A stretch of 64,000 bases of DNA, from positions 546,501 through 610,500 of the forward strand of contig CP126205.1 of NCBI GenBank assembly GCA_030272155.1, given 5' to 3'. Numbering within the stretch: position 1 is the stretch's first letter; each line of letters opens with the position of its first letter. The notes below the pieces were generated by a model, which saw only the letters and a list, made by a program, of their open reading frames with translations, was not told where the DNA came from and did no database searches. Of the stretch, positions 46,738 to 57,500 are shown in pieces. This stretch comes from Tetradesmus obliquus. Its lineage: Eukaryota > Chlorophyta > Chlorophyceae > Sphaeropleales > Scenedesmaceae. A program made the translations under genes and the position numbers.

Positions 46738-48478
46738 ACAGGGATGGCCTCACAGGCCATACACCGAACCCCGCTGAAGCCATGCGCTGGTACCTCAAGG
46801 CAGCAGCACCACCACACAGCAGTGCCCTGGCCCAAAACAACATCGGACGAGCCTACCAGGCTGGCAACGGCGTGCCAGCAGATGCAGCAGCGGCAGCAAG
46901 CTGGTATAAGAAGGCAGCAGACCAGGGATATGGTGTGGCTGAGTTCAACCTCGCAGCCCTGCTGCATAGCGGTGCACCTGGTGTGCCGCTGGATTATGCA
47001 GCTGCATTGGATCTGGCACAGAGGGCTGAGCAGCATGGGGTGGCTGAGGCTGCAGCGCTGGTTGTGGATCTGGAGCCGAGCTGTGCTGCTGCTGCTGCCA
47101 AGCTGCGGGCACTGGCTGAGTCTGGCAGCCCTGCGGGGTGCCTCATGCTGGCACGGGCATACCATGATGGCCTGCACGGCTGCGAGAAGTGAGTGCGGTG
47201 ATGCGGCTGCGATGGCGCAAGTGTGCTTTCGGGGTGGGGAGTTGCCGTGACCTGCATGGCCTGACGCACAAGTTTCAATGCGTGCGTGCCGCCCTTCAGT
47301 TGAAGAGTTGTGCAACAACAGCTGCCTTGCCTGCAGCACAGTCAGGCCTGCCCTCTGCAGCTGACGCCATGCCTGCTGATGTCAATGACCAGTGACAACG
47401 TCACAGTGTGTGCCTAAAAAAATGCTTGCTGGCATGTGCTGCCTGCTCATGACTTCAGGGACCTGAAGGCCGCGCACAAGTGGCTGCTGGCAGCAGCAGC
47501 AGGCAAGCTGCCAGAGGCGCAGCTGCTGCTGGGCATGGCGTACAAGGCTGGGCAGTGGGGCTGCGAGGCGTCACCGCTGAAGGCTGTGAGCTTCATTGAG
47601 AAGGCGGCACACCAGGGCATGGCTGAGGCACAGCTGGAGGCAGCACGCTGCCACATGTGAGCGCACAACTCAGCGATTGCTGTTTGCAATCCTTGATGCT
47701 CAAGCTGTACATCTGTACCACGGCACCCACCTGCGTGCCCGGCACCACTGGTAGTATGATGATGGTATTGGCAGTAGCTGGGGTAGCAGCAGCCGCAGAA
47801 GCAGCAGCCATAGCGGCGCAGCTGTTGCCACCAGGAGCTTCATTGAGAAGGCGGCTCACTAGGGCCTGGCTGAGGCACAGCTGGAGGCGGCGCACTGCCA
47901 CATGTGAGCGCACAAATCTACTGATTGCTATTTGCAATCTTTGATGCTCAAGCTGTACATCTGTACCACGGCACCCAGATGTATACCCTGCACTGCTGGT
48001 AGTAAACTGGTGGTGCTGGCAGTAGCTGGGGTAGCAGCAGCAGTGGCAGAAGCAGCAGCCATAATAGCGCAGCTGTCCACATCAGGATGAGCATGCATTG
48101 CCAGTCAGACGCAGAGCTGTGCATGCAGCCTTATGGTGCCGCTGTCACTGTCGCTGCTGCTGCCGCTGCTGCTGCTGCTGCCTTGCAGGCTGGGAGTCGA
48201 CACCAAGGTGGACGTTGCCAAGGCTCAGCATTGGGCTATGCAAGCAACAAATTTTACCATTCATGCTGCTGTTGCTGCTGCCTTGCAGGCTGGGTCGACA
48301 CCAAGGTGGACGTCGCCAAGGCGCAGCATTGGGCTGCACAGGCAGCAGCACATATGACATCATGCTGCTCCTGCCACTGCTGCTGCTGCCTTGCAGGATG
48401 GGAGTCGGCACCAAGGGGGACGTTGCCAAGGCGCAGCACTGGGCTGCACAGGCAACACCACATATGACATCATGCTGC

Positions 48479-48511
<33 letters not shown>

Positions 48512-49127
48512 CTCACAGGATGGGAGTCGGCACCAAGGTAGATGTGGTCAAGGCGCAGCACTGGGCTTCACATGCAGCAGCGCAGGGCAGCAGTGAGGCA
48601 GCAGAGCTGCTGCGGTCCCTTGAGAGCAGCAGCGGCAAGCAGTGGGCCAAGACGGTCAAGGAGGCAAAGGCGGCATGCGTGCCACAGGGCGGGGCAGGGT
48701 CTGGTGCTGCAGGTCGGTTGGGTGGGTAGGCAGCACAACCAGGCATATGTGTGCCAGATAGTGTGCTTCAAGTTGCAGAAGCTATGCAGGGCTAGTGCTG
48801 TTGGTGAGTTGGCAGGCTGTTACTGAGCTGGGCTGGTTGGCAGGCATGCCAAATGGTGTGACAGGCGCTGGTGCTGCAGGTGAAGGCTGGGTGGTTTGTG
48901 TGGAATGGTAGCACAGTGATCAGCTTGGCCGGGTGGCAAACAGGCATGCGTCAATCAGCGTGCTGCAGATAGGCAGGGACTGATGCTGCTTGTCGGCTAG
49001 GCAGCAGGATGCTTAGCTGGGCTGCTTGGCGGCCAGGCCTGCGCCAGACAGCATGCTACTGCTGTATGTTGAGAGCTTCGACTCTGCTGCTACATAGTAT
49101 ACTGTTGATGCAACATCTGCGCTTGTC

Positions 49128-49159
<32 letters not shown>

Positions 49160-52100
49160 CCCGGGCAGGGGCCACGCTGGAGGGCCTGCTGGGCAGCTCT
49201 GCTGCTGGCGGCATCCCTGAGGAGGTCAAGGACTGCATGAGGTGAGGGGTTGCATGATGACAGAGGGCTGTTGTGGCTGGCTTGCAAGTGGACCTGCTTG
49301 CTGTGACTGCATGATGCGCACCTTTGCACCAGTTTTGGTAGCATGCATGCTGCTGGCAGCATCCCTGGGGAGGCAAAGGACTGCATGAGGTAAGGCGCTG
49401 TGCAAGCGGGCAGTGAGCGTGATCTTTGTGTGAGCCGCACTTGTATTCAACCTCAACACTGCTTGAGGTGAGACGCTGTGCACGGGGTTAATGATCATAG
49501 TAGTCTTCCTATAAACCATTACCTGTATTGTTGATCTTTCTACTGCTTGAGCTGAGGGCCGGACAAGCCGGCAGCAGCTCAAATGCCAAGCAGCCTCTGG
49601 GCAGCATGCAGTGCTCGCCAACATATAGTCAACGGCTTTGAAGCATGCATCCTGCAAAGCTGCAAAGCCGCAGTGGATTCATACGTGTGCGTTCTGAGCA
49701 GCTTGTGGCCTGACAGTGAGTAGGCTAGTATGACATGTGCCGGACTATTACATGCGTCCACAACCACGCAGCTGCTGCACAATGGCTGCAGGGAGCTGCT
49801 CAAGCTGCATGAGGGATGCCGCCAACCCTGCCAGTGCCTTCAGCAGAAGCGCGGCTGGCCCCGCCGGCTGGCCTGATCGCTTCCCGCTGGAGCAGCTGCT
49901 GCAGTACAGCCACAGTGAGGCAGTACAGCCGTACATCCAGGCCAAGATGTTGCAGTACACAGGGCTGGAGCTGTGCTTGGAGCGGGGCCAGCACCAGCTG
50001 GGCTACCAGGCACTGGCGCGCGGCTATGCACTCTTCCACAGGTGATGGATGCTGATGTACAATGCATGTAGACGGCCGGAAGCTGTTGGATGTGTGTGCT
50101 GCTAGCTGCCGTATCAGCTTGCCTGCACTATCTGAGCTCGCCATAAAACTGTCCTGCCGCCGCTGCTGCCGCCCACCGGCCATGTGGCATTCAAATATGT
50201 TGTGATGCACCTGCAGGGTCATGAAGCTGCCGTACGAGATGCTTGGTGACTTGGAGTCCCACCTAAGCCGCCCTGACGACGTTTCTGGATATTGTGTGCT
50301 GCCAGCTGCAGTGCGAACCTGCCATCACATGAGCTCGCGGCAACAATGTCCTGCCGCCGCCACTGCCGCCTGCCTGCCATGTGGCATTCACATATGTTTG
50401 ACACCTGCAGGGTCATGAAGCTGCCATATGAGATGCTCGGTGACCTGGAGTCCCACCTAAGCCGCCACCCTGACGCCGTCTCTGGCTGTTGTGTGCTGCC
50501 AGCTGCAGTGCGCACCTGCCATCACATGAGCTCGCGGCAACATGCCGCCCCCGCTCCGCCCGCCTGCCATGTGCGGTTCACATCTGTCTTCACACCTGCA
50601 GGGTCATGATGCTGCCATATGAGATGCTGGGTGACCTGGAGGCCCACCTCAGCAGCCACCCTGACGACGTTTCTGGATATTGTGTGCTGCCAGCTGCATT
50701 GGGAACCAGCCTGGACCATCGCATGAGCTCGCTGCAACAATGTCCTGCCGCCGCCGCTCCGCCCGCCTGCCATGTGTGTGGTGTGTTCACATATGTTTTC
50801 ACGCCTGAAGAGTGATGAAGCTGCCATATGAGATGCTGGGTGACCTGGAGTCCCACATCAGCCGCCATCCTGACGATGTTTGTGCAGCGCTGGTGCACGC
50901 GATGGCAGCAGCAGGCAGCCGCGGCATGGCCTGGGCTGAGCGGCGACTGGGGCAGCTGCTGCCGCGCCTGCCGGCTGAGATGAAGCCGCATGTTCAGCTG
51001 ACGCGAGCCGAGCTGCGCATGTGGCCCCAGCTGGCCGACTATGCAGGTGCGTGGCGCAAGATGGATACATAGAGGGATTACACCAGTGTGTTCGTGCGGC
51101 TGCGCCGCGACAGGCCTGGTTATGCAGGTGTGTGTTGCAAGTTGCAGCGTGGCAGCTGGACCAGCTTTGTGTCTGAAAGCAGAGATGTGCATTTAGATAC
51201 GGCGGGCCAGGCAACCCCAGGAATGCGTCGTGAAGCTGCGTGCAAGCGGTGTGCGCATGCTTGCTGCTGACTCCTGCACTGCTACGTAGCAGCTGGAGGG
51301 GTTGCTGTGTTATGTTGACAAAGTGTTGCAATGTCACCTGGGCACCTCTGCTGCTGTTGCCGCAGGTGCAACTGCACACAGTGAGGCAGTGCTGCAGCTG
51401 CTGCCAGCCGACATTTCGAGACATCACATAAGCTCAAAATGTAAACACTCAAGATGTGCGCCTTTGCACTTGTCACTGCAGGTGCTATTGCGGACAGTGA
51501 GGCAGTGCTGCAGCTGCTGCCAGCCGACATCTCGAGACATCACATAAGCTCAAAATGTAAACACTCAAGATGTGCGCCTTTGCACTTGTCACTGCAGGTG
51601 CTATTGCGGACAGTGAGGCAGTGCTGCAGCTGCTGCCAGCCGACATTTCGAGACATCACACTGAACTCAAACCATTGACTCAAGATGTGCCGCTTTGCAC
51701 TTGTCACTGCAGGTGCTATTGTGGACAGTGAGGCAGTGCTGCAGCTGCTGCCAGGCAACATATCGAGGCATCACGTAAGCTCAAAGTGTAAACACTCAAG
51801 ATGTGCGCCTTTGCACTTGTCACTGCAGGTGCTATTGCGGACAGTGAGGCAGTGCTGCAGCTGCTGCCAGGCAACATGTCAAGGCATCACATTGAATTCA
51901 ACCCCGTTGACTCAATACACGTGCACCATTGACTTGTCGCCGCAGGTGCTGTTGCGGACAGCAAGGAGGTGCTGCAGCTGCTGCCAGGTGATCCAGATGC
52001 GCTGTACGTGCGTGCACTTGCAATGCAGCAGAGCCTTCCCCCCGCACGGCGCAGGGGTGCCGCCGCTGCAGCCAAGGCAGCAGAAGTGGAGGTAACGCTG

Positions 52101-52580
52101 CGTGCGTTCATTGCTGCTGCACCGCCTGAGCACTGCAAGCGGCCGCAGCGCTACTACACTCTGGCCTTCCAGCTGCTGTCTTCTGGTGAGAAAGAAAGGA
52201 CAGCAGCGGCAGCGGCAGCAGCAGCATTTCAGGAAGTGGAGGCTGTGTATGAGGCAGGACTTGCAGCAGAGGCAGATCTGCCTCCATTCTTCCTGCCGGT
52301 TGAGTGCGGGGTCAAGGACATTTTGGCACCCATGATGAAGGCACTGCGTGTGAAATACAGCAAGAAGGGAGCTGCAGCAGTGCCACAGCAAGACAACGGC
52401 AGGGCTGGCAGCAGCAGCAGCAGCGGTGGCAGCGGCACCAGCGGCAGCTGCTGTGACAGGTGTGGTGTGGCTGCTGCCAAGCTGATGAGGTGCAGCAGGT
52501 GCCAGCAGCGCTGCTTCTGCAGCAAGGCCTGCCAGGTGGAGGATTGGAAGGAGGGACATTCACGCACCTGTGGCAAGTAA
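44495..52580 (+). CDS. TPR-SEL1-MYND zinc-finger protein (5' end unresolved)
   Basis: Exons 44495-44643, 44815-44898, 45086-45193, 45478-45555, 45735-46109, 46742-47188, 47459-47656, 48519-48712, 49169-49241, 49814-50041, 50811-51046 and 51946-52580; 934 residues from the first supported codon. Seen: TPR repeats (EAFQRRDYDTAYRCYSRAIK, AHEKLGNLDQAVAALQQAAE); SEL1-like repeats (YKRAAELGSASGQFIYAQMI, SWYKKAADQGYGVAEFNLAA, AHKWLLAAAAGKLPEAQLLL); a helical region; and a C-terminal MYND finger with CDRCG, CSRCQQRCFCSKACQ and HSRTCG. MYND and TPR/SEL1 modules bind proteins, so a scaffold role is inferred. The frame also runs to a stop at 48729, but a donor at 48713 gives correct phase into 49169, and a copy of that boundary lies at about 48866-48885; I therefore join the halves. 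Weak points are the first exon (TAG stop just upstream) and non-canonical acceptors at 49814 (CATGAG) and 50811 (CTGAAG). Confidence 0.75.
45548..45770 (+). other. Intron apparently made by tandem duplication
   Basis: The donor side of intron 45556-45734 reads GCCAG|GTCAGCAGCACAGC and continues CTGCAGCAGAG. The acceptor side reads TTCAG|GTCAGCAGCGCGGC and continues CTGCAGCGGGG. Thus the first 27 or so bases of the intron duplicate the start of the next exon, with AGGT at both boundaries. Confidence 0.8.
46160..46503 (+). repeat. Two echoes of the exon 5 end (TPR-SEL1-MYND)
   Basis: 46165-46256 and 46364-46503 copy the end of exon 45735-46109 with donor (GVVEAWAMLGDMYR; the second copy also holds PWLLKAAGQEPVL and MPGCPN). 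They lack an upstream acceptor in correct phase. Confidence 0.88.
47588..48075 (+). repeat. Tandem duplication of exon end plus intron, about 250 bp
   Basis: The end of exon 47459-47656, its donor and over 100 bases of intron (TTGCAATCCTTGATGCTCAA, CTGTACATCTGTACCACGGC) are repeated about 250 bases downstream. The second exon piece carries an in-frame TAG (CACTAG for CACCAG), so it is not coding. Confidence 0.9.
48180..48460 (+). repeat. Three echoes of the exon 48519 start
   Basis: Copies at about 48181-48245, 48282-48345 and 48392-48455 repeat TTGCAG and the first 50-60 bases of the exon (GVDTKVDVAKAQHWA in protein). The intact exon starts at 48519 after CTCACAG. CTG runs precede each copy. 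Confidence 0.9.
49345..49392 (+). repeat. Echo of the exon 49169-49241 end
   Basis: GGCAGCATCCCTGGGGAGG through GACTGCATGAG and a GTAAGG donor copies the end of exon 49169-49241 about 150 bases downstream. Confidence 0.8.
50212..50720 (+). repeat. Three echoes of the exon 50811 start
   Basis: Copies beginning at about 50212, 50408 and 50597 contain CCTGCAG|GGTCATG, the start of the exon (VMKLPYEMLGDLESHLSRHP) and a shared 3' tail (TGTGTGCTGCCAGCTGCA). The units are about 190 bp long. Only the fourth copy at 50811 continues in frame (DDVCAALVHAM), and its own acceptor has decayed to CTGAAG. Confidence 0.9.
51360..51900 (+). repeat. Five tandem echoes of the last exon start, about 116 bp apart
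   Basis: Copies start at about 51366, 51482, 51600, 51716 and 51832, each with GCAG|GTGC and then AVLQLLPAD or AVLQLLPGN. A conserved spacer containing CACTCAAGATGTGCGCCTTT separates them. The intact exon starts at 51946 (GAVADSKEVLQLLPGDPDAL). Confidence 0.95.
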
Positions 52581-53878
52581 CTTTCTGCTGCAGCGCTGCC
52601 CATGCATATAACAATGTGCAATCACGTGCACGACAACCCCCGCTTTTTACTCGTTTTGTGACAGACTGGCTGTTGTCAGACTGGAAGGAGGGCCACGCAC
52701 GCACATGCGGCAAGTAAGCAGCGCTGCCAGTGCATACAACAAGGTGCAAACACGTGCACAACAACCACCGTTTTTGCTGGTTTAGTGATGGGCTGGCTGT
52801 TGTCAGACTGAAAGGAGGGGCACTCAAGCACCTGTGGCACGTGAGCTGCAGGGCCCTGTGCGCATCCATTGGTGGATTTGGCAGCCACTGTCTCCTGTGC
52901 GTCTGTGGTGTGAGGATGGCTGTTGTGAGCAGTGCACCATTGTGATGAGCATAAGCCGCTTATGCTAGCAGTGTACGCTACCGCGCTTGGGGCCATCAGC
53001 AGCAGCGCTGGCCTCATTTGAGGCCCGCTGTCGCCGTTGCACCGTGTTGGACAGCAAGGCCTGCCAGGTGGCTGACTGGAAGGAGGGCCACTCACGCACA
53101 TGTGGCAAGTGAGGCATGCGCTTGAACACGCTGCCCGTGCATATAACAAGGTGCAATCACGTGGACGACAACCACCGCTTTTCACTCGTTTGGTGATGGA
53201 CTTGCTGTTTCAGACTGAGAGGAGGGCCCCTCACGCACCTGTGGCAAGTGAGGCGGGCGCTGCCACACTTGATGATCGCCAACCATAGCTGCTACCGTAG
53301 CTGCGGCAGCGACTGCTTGCCTGTGCATGGTGTGGCAGGAGTTGCTGCAGCTGAGGCAGTTCATTACAGTGCGGTTTGGCCAGTAGTGCGCCCTTCTAAA
53401 CTGCTGGCATCAATCCTGGCAGATGGGCTACAGGCTTGTCTGCATTTGCGCAAGGGCTACCAAGGCATGCTGCATGCAGATACAAACGGCGGCACCACAA
53501 GCACTGCAAGCCCGAATGCCAGCAAATGCATGCTTGGAGGTATATTGTTGATTGTTCATGCGTAATCTCGGTCCTGCGCGACCTAGTGATACAGCTGACT
53601 CGTTCCCGCCCTCCAAGCGTCAATGACTGCTCGAATGCCAAGGTCAACTCAAAATACCAGAAGCCCACACAAGGTTACTAAACATGATCATAGATATATC
53701 GTGGGCGTCTCAGCTGTGTGTCTGCGATTTGTTTTATCGGAAGTACAGAAAACCGATTATTACGCTGCTACCGGGGCAGCAGGGCAGCCATTAATCGTCT
53801 TCACGTCTTTTTAGTACAAAAACAGACATAATTGGTGGAGCTGTAGTACGTGGCTGGTTTCTCGGCAATCGGCAGTAG
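52581..53878. other. Intergenic region with echoes of the MYND exon end
   Basis: About 1.3 kb between the TPR-SEL1-MYND stop and the GH3 start. Up to 53255 it is filled by four decayed copies of the end of the MYND exon plus adjacent 3' untranslated sequence (about 52670-52717, 52795-52845, 53060-53112, 53205-53252). Two still read WKEGH(A/S)RTCGK. The unit includes GTGCAATCACGTG and a TTTTACTCGTTT-like stretch. From 53260 to 53878 no gene is recognised; the GH3 promoter should lie there. Confidence 0.75.
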
Positions 53879-54299
53879 ATGGCAGTGCGGGGGCGGGGTG
53901 CTGCCTGCACCGCACCGCAGGCGTGCTGCTGTATACTGCTTTTGGTCGTTACTATGCTGGGCAATTTAGATGAAGCAAAAGGTACGGAAGCAGGGTATTA
54001 TGCACCCACGTGGCAGCAGCAGCAGTACTGTACATGCTCACATGTTTGCGTGTGCTTCTTCGTGCAGCAGCTTCAAAGCCAGGGCACGCCAAATCAGGTG
54101 TAGCAACAGTAACGGGCATTAAGCTGGCGAAGCAGCAAGCAGGACCAGCTGCAGCAGCAGGGGCAGCAGCCTCTGCAGGACAGACCCAGGTAGCCGCACC
54201 ACTCAAGCAGCAGCAGCAGCAGCAGCGCCCACCAGCAGGGGCATCATCACTGCGGATGCGTGGCGTGGGGGCTCTAGAGGCCTCTCAGCAGCAGCAGCA

Positions 54300-54341
<42 letters not shown>

Positions 54342-54491
54342 AGCCTGGCGAGACCAGCAGCTGCCACTGAATGACAGACTAGCTGACCTGGTTGGCAGCC
54401 TTACTACAGAGGAGAAGCTGTCACTGATGAACAACTACCAGCAGCCGGTGGAGCGGCTGGGGGTTGGAGGCTACCAGTTCTGGACAGGTGG

Positions 54492-54527
<36 letters not shown>

Positions 54528-57500
54528 TGCACACGTTATCTAGCTGGCTCCGCTGGCAGCTGACACACACAGGATTGTGTAGGCCACCTCTCGTAGCCAC
54601 GCATTGCGTGCACACCATCTGGCATGTAGGCTGTGCCGAGCCGGCACGATTTAAGGAGTTCTAGTTCCTTGCAGCGTGCCATGCTGCTGGGTTGACATAT
54701 GTTGAGCTGCAGCTGATGCTTCATGGTGCACCGCCGCTTCCAGCAACTGCACGGCGCAGCGTGGACTGATCTTCAAGCCATTGAAGCAGCTTTTCCATCT
54801 CACAGTCTGCCTGACCGCCCGCGCTTGCAACTGTGTTTCATTATGCGCTTTGGTGTGGCTGCATGTGCCGCCAGAGTGCCTGCACGGCCACCAGGAGCGT
54901 GTGTCTGTCTGTTGAACCAGCGCTGCCACCTGACGATTTGCTGGACCTTGAACGTGTATGCTCATTGCGTTTCCGTGTTTGTGTGGTACTGTGCGGTGTT
55001 GCAAAGTGCCTGCACGGCCACCAGGAGCGTGGCAGCGGTGCCATGTTTGCCTATGCATCAACCTGCTTATCGTTTTGCCTGTGTCTGCATGTGTCGGCAG
55101 AGTGCCTGCACGGCCACCAGGAGCGTGGCGCTGGTGCCGTGCCGACCATCTTCCCTCAGCCGCTGCTGCTGGCCAGCAGCTTTGATGACGCACTGGCCTG
55201 GCAGGTGTGGAGCAGTAGCTAACAACTCAAGCAACAGACCCTGCATGCTGTGTTGCTGGCTGCCTGCAGTGTAGTTAAGCTAGCTGCTGCGCTGCAGCTG
55301 CTCGTGGCATGCTCTTCTGTTAGTGTTAGTGTTTGTGTGTCATACCAGCTATATTTCAAGGACCTGACCAGCTGCAGCACCGACATAGGGTGACGCAATT
55401 CCAGCATTGCTTACGCATCACCAACTGGATGGGGGCTCGGGATGCTTGTCTGCATGCTCCAGTATTGAAAACTCCTCCAATGCCCGTCTTATGTCACCCT
55501 ATGCAGGTGTTCAACGCCATCTCTGATGAGCTGCGGGCAAAGGACAACGCAGAGTTTGCAAAGTCAGGCAACAGGAAGTGAGTACAAACAAACACCACCA
55601 CCAGCAGCAGCAGCAGCAGCTACGCAGTGACATTGGCAGCTGACGTACGTGAGCTGCCCTCAAGAAGCAGCCCAACCAGCAACAGCAGTTGCAGCTGCAA
55701 TGGCTACGCAACCCCAGTGCAGCCCTACACAGCTAGTATATGCCGCAGCACAGCTGAAGGCAGCTGCAATGCAGTGCAGCTCCAGCTCCCGCTCCCGAGC
55801 CATGCACTGCCAGCAGGGTCCAGCTCATGTAGTTCATAGAAACACCTGATAAACAACACGTGCTGCACCACTGCAGGGGCCTGGTGTGCTGGACGCCGCA
55901 TGTGAACATCTTCAAGGACCCTTGCTGGGGCCGCATGTGCACCTCAAGCCTAACCTAACCCAATGCACTGATTCCCGGTGTGCTGCACTGCAGGGGCTTG
56001 GTGTGCTGGATGCCTCAGGTGAACATATTCAAGGACCCGCCAACACTAACACTGAAACCGCTGCTAAAACCGCTGCATGCATAATTTTCGCTGCTGTGCA
56101 GGGGCCTGGTGTGCTGGACGCCGCACGTGAACATCTTCAAGGACCCTCGCTGGGGCCGCGGCAGTGAGACCTTCGGGGAGGACCCCGTGCTCACCAGCCG
56201 CATGGCGCTGCGCGTGGTGCAGGGGCTGCAGGGCAGCGACCCCGACTATAAGAAGGTGCGTGGGAGTAGGCTGGCCTGTGTTTTGGATGTTTGAAGGTGT
56301 TGATACTCTGCAGTTGTTGTGTAACTGGGCAGCCTGCAGGGCGGCAAGCCTGCCTGCTAGTTGGTATTTGGGTTGGCAGGCTGGCTGGCTGGCATTCGAC
56401 TCAAACAGCAAGGGGTTTACAGCCACACAAAGCAACAAACAGATGGCTGCACCCACACTATAATGCTTGCTGGGGCCATAGGCAGACACTGGAGCTGATG
56501 CATGCTACTGCTGCTGCGCTGCGCAATATTGTGTCAGGTTGTGGCCACCTGCAAGCACTTCCTGGGCTATGGGCTGGAGGGAGCGGAGGGCCACAGCAGG
56601 TGCGTGCTGCTGGCCCAATGTAGCAGGCGCATTGCAGCAGGCAGTGCAGTGAGCAGCACAGCGTGATCGGCAGCAGTGACCCAGCTAGTGCTGGTAGATT
56701 ACATGGTCATGGCGGCTGCTGCAAGCAGGTGCTTTCAGGAACGCACTGGTTGGATGAGTGCTGCCTTTCACTGCACATTGATTAGATCAGCGCAGCAGCT
56801 GGATGGCAACGCAGTTCATCCTTGCAGCTGAATCAAGCGCCGTCCGTCCTCATGTGTATTGTTGCTGCTGCTTTTGCTACAGGTACTCCCACAACATCGA
56901 CATCAGCCCGCAGGACCTGACAGACACCGACCTGCCTCCATTCAGGGCCTGCGTGCAGGTGCGACACAGCAGCAGCAGTGTGCATGACAGCTGCAGGTGT
57001 GGCTGTGCTGGAACATTGCATAGCAAACTTGGCGCAACACACAAGCTGTACTGCACAGTTTCTGCACGCAGTTGATGTTGTTCTGGCATTTTATGCGATA
57101 TGCAAATATGGCTGGCGTGCAGGGCTCTAGGCACTCTAGGCACACATTCTCTTATCACACTTGTGGCAGTTTGACCTGGCATGTGCTGTTTTGCACCAGC
57201 AACGGTTTTCATGTATGTGACTCTCCTCTGCAGGGTGCGGGTGCGCTAGGCATCATGTGCGCCTACAACGCAGTCAATGGCACGGCAAGCTGCGCCAGCG
57301 CGCCGCTGCTGCAGAAGCTGCTGCGGGGCAACATGGGCTTTGACGGCTACGTGGTGTCAGACTGGTGAGGCTTGCACAGCGTTGTCATGTTCCTCTGTGC
57401 TTCTACCCAAGTTTAATACACAACGGTAGTTCATAGGCGATGCTAGGGTCTCACTGGGTTCGCTGTCCGTCTGTGGGGCTGTTGGCGATGACTGCTCTAG

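Noticed and set aside
48713..48729. Stop codon ending a separate TPR-SEL1 gene
   Set aside because: The donor, its echo and the phase of the next exon favour splicing over this stop. The alternative is recorded as a finding because only cDNA can settle it.
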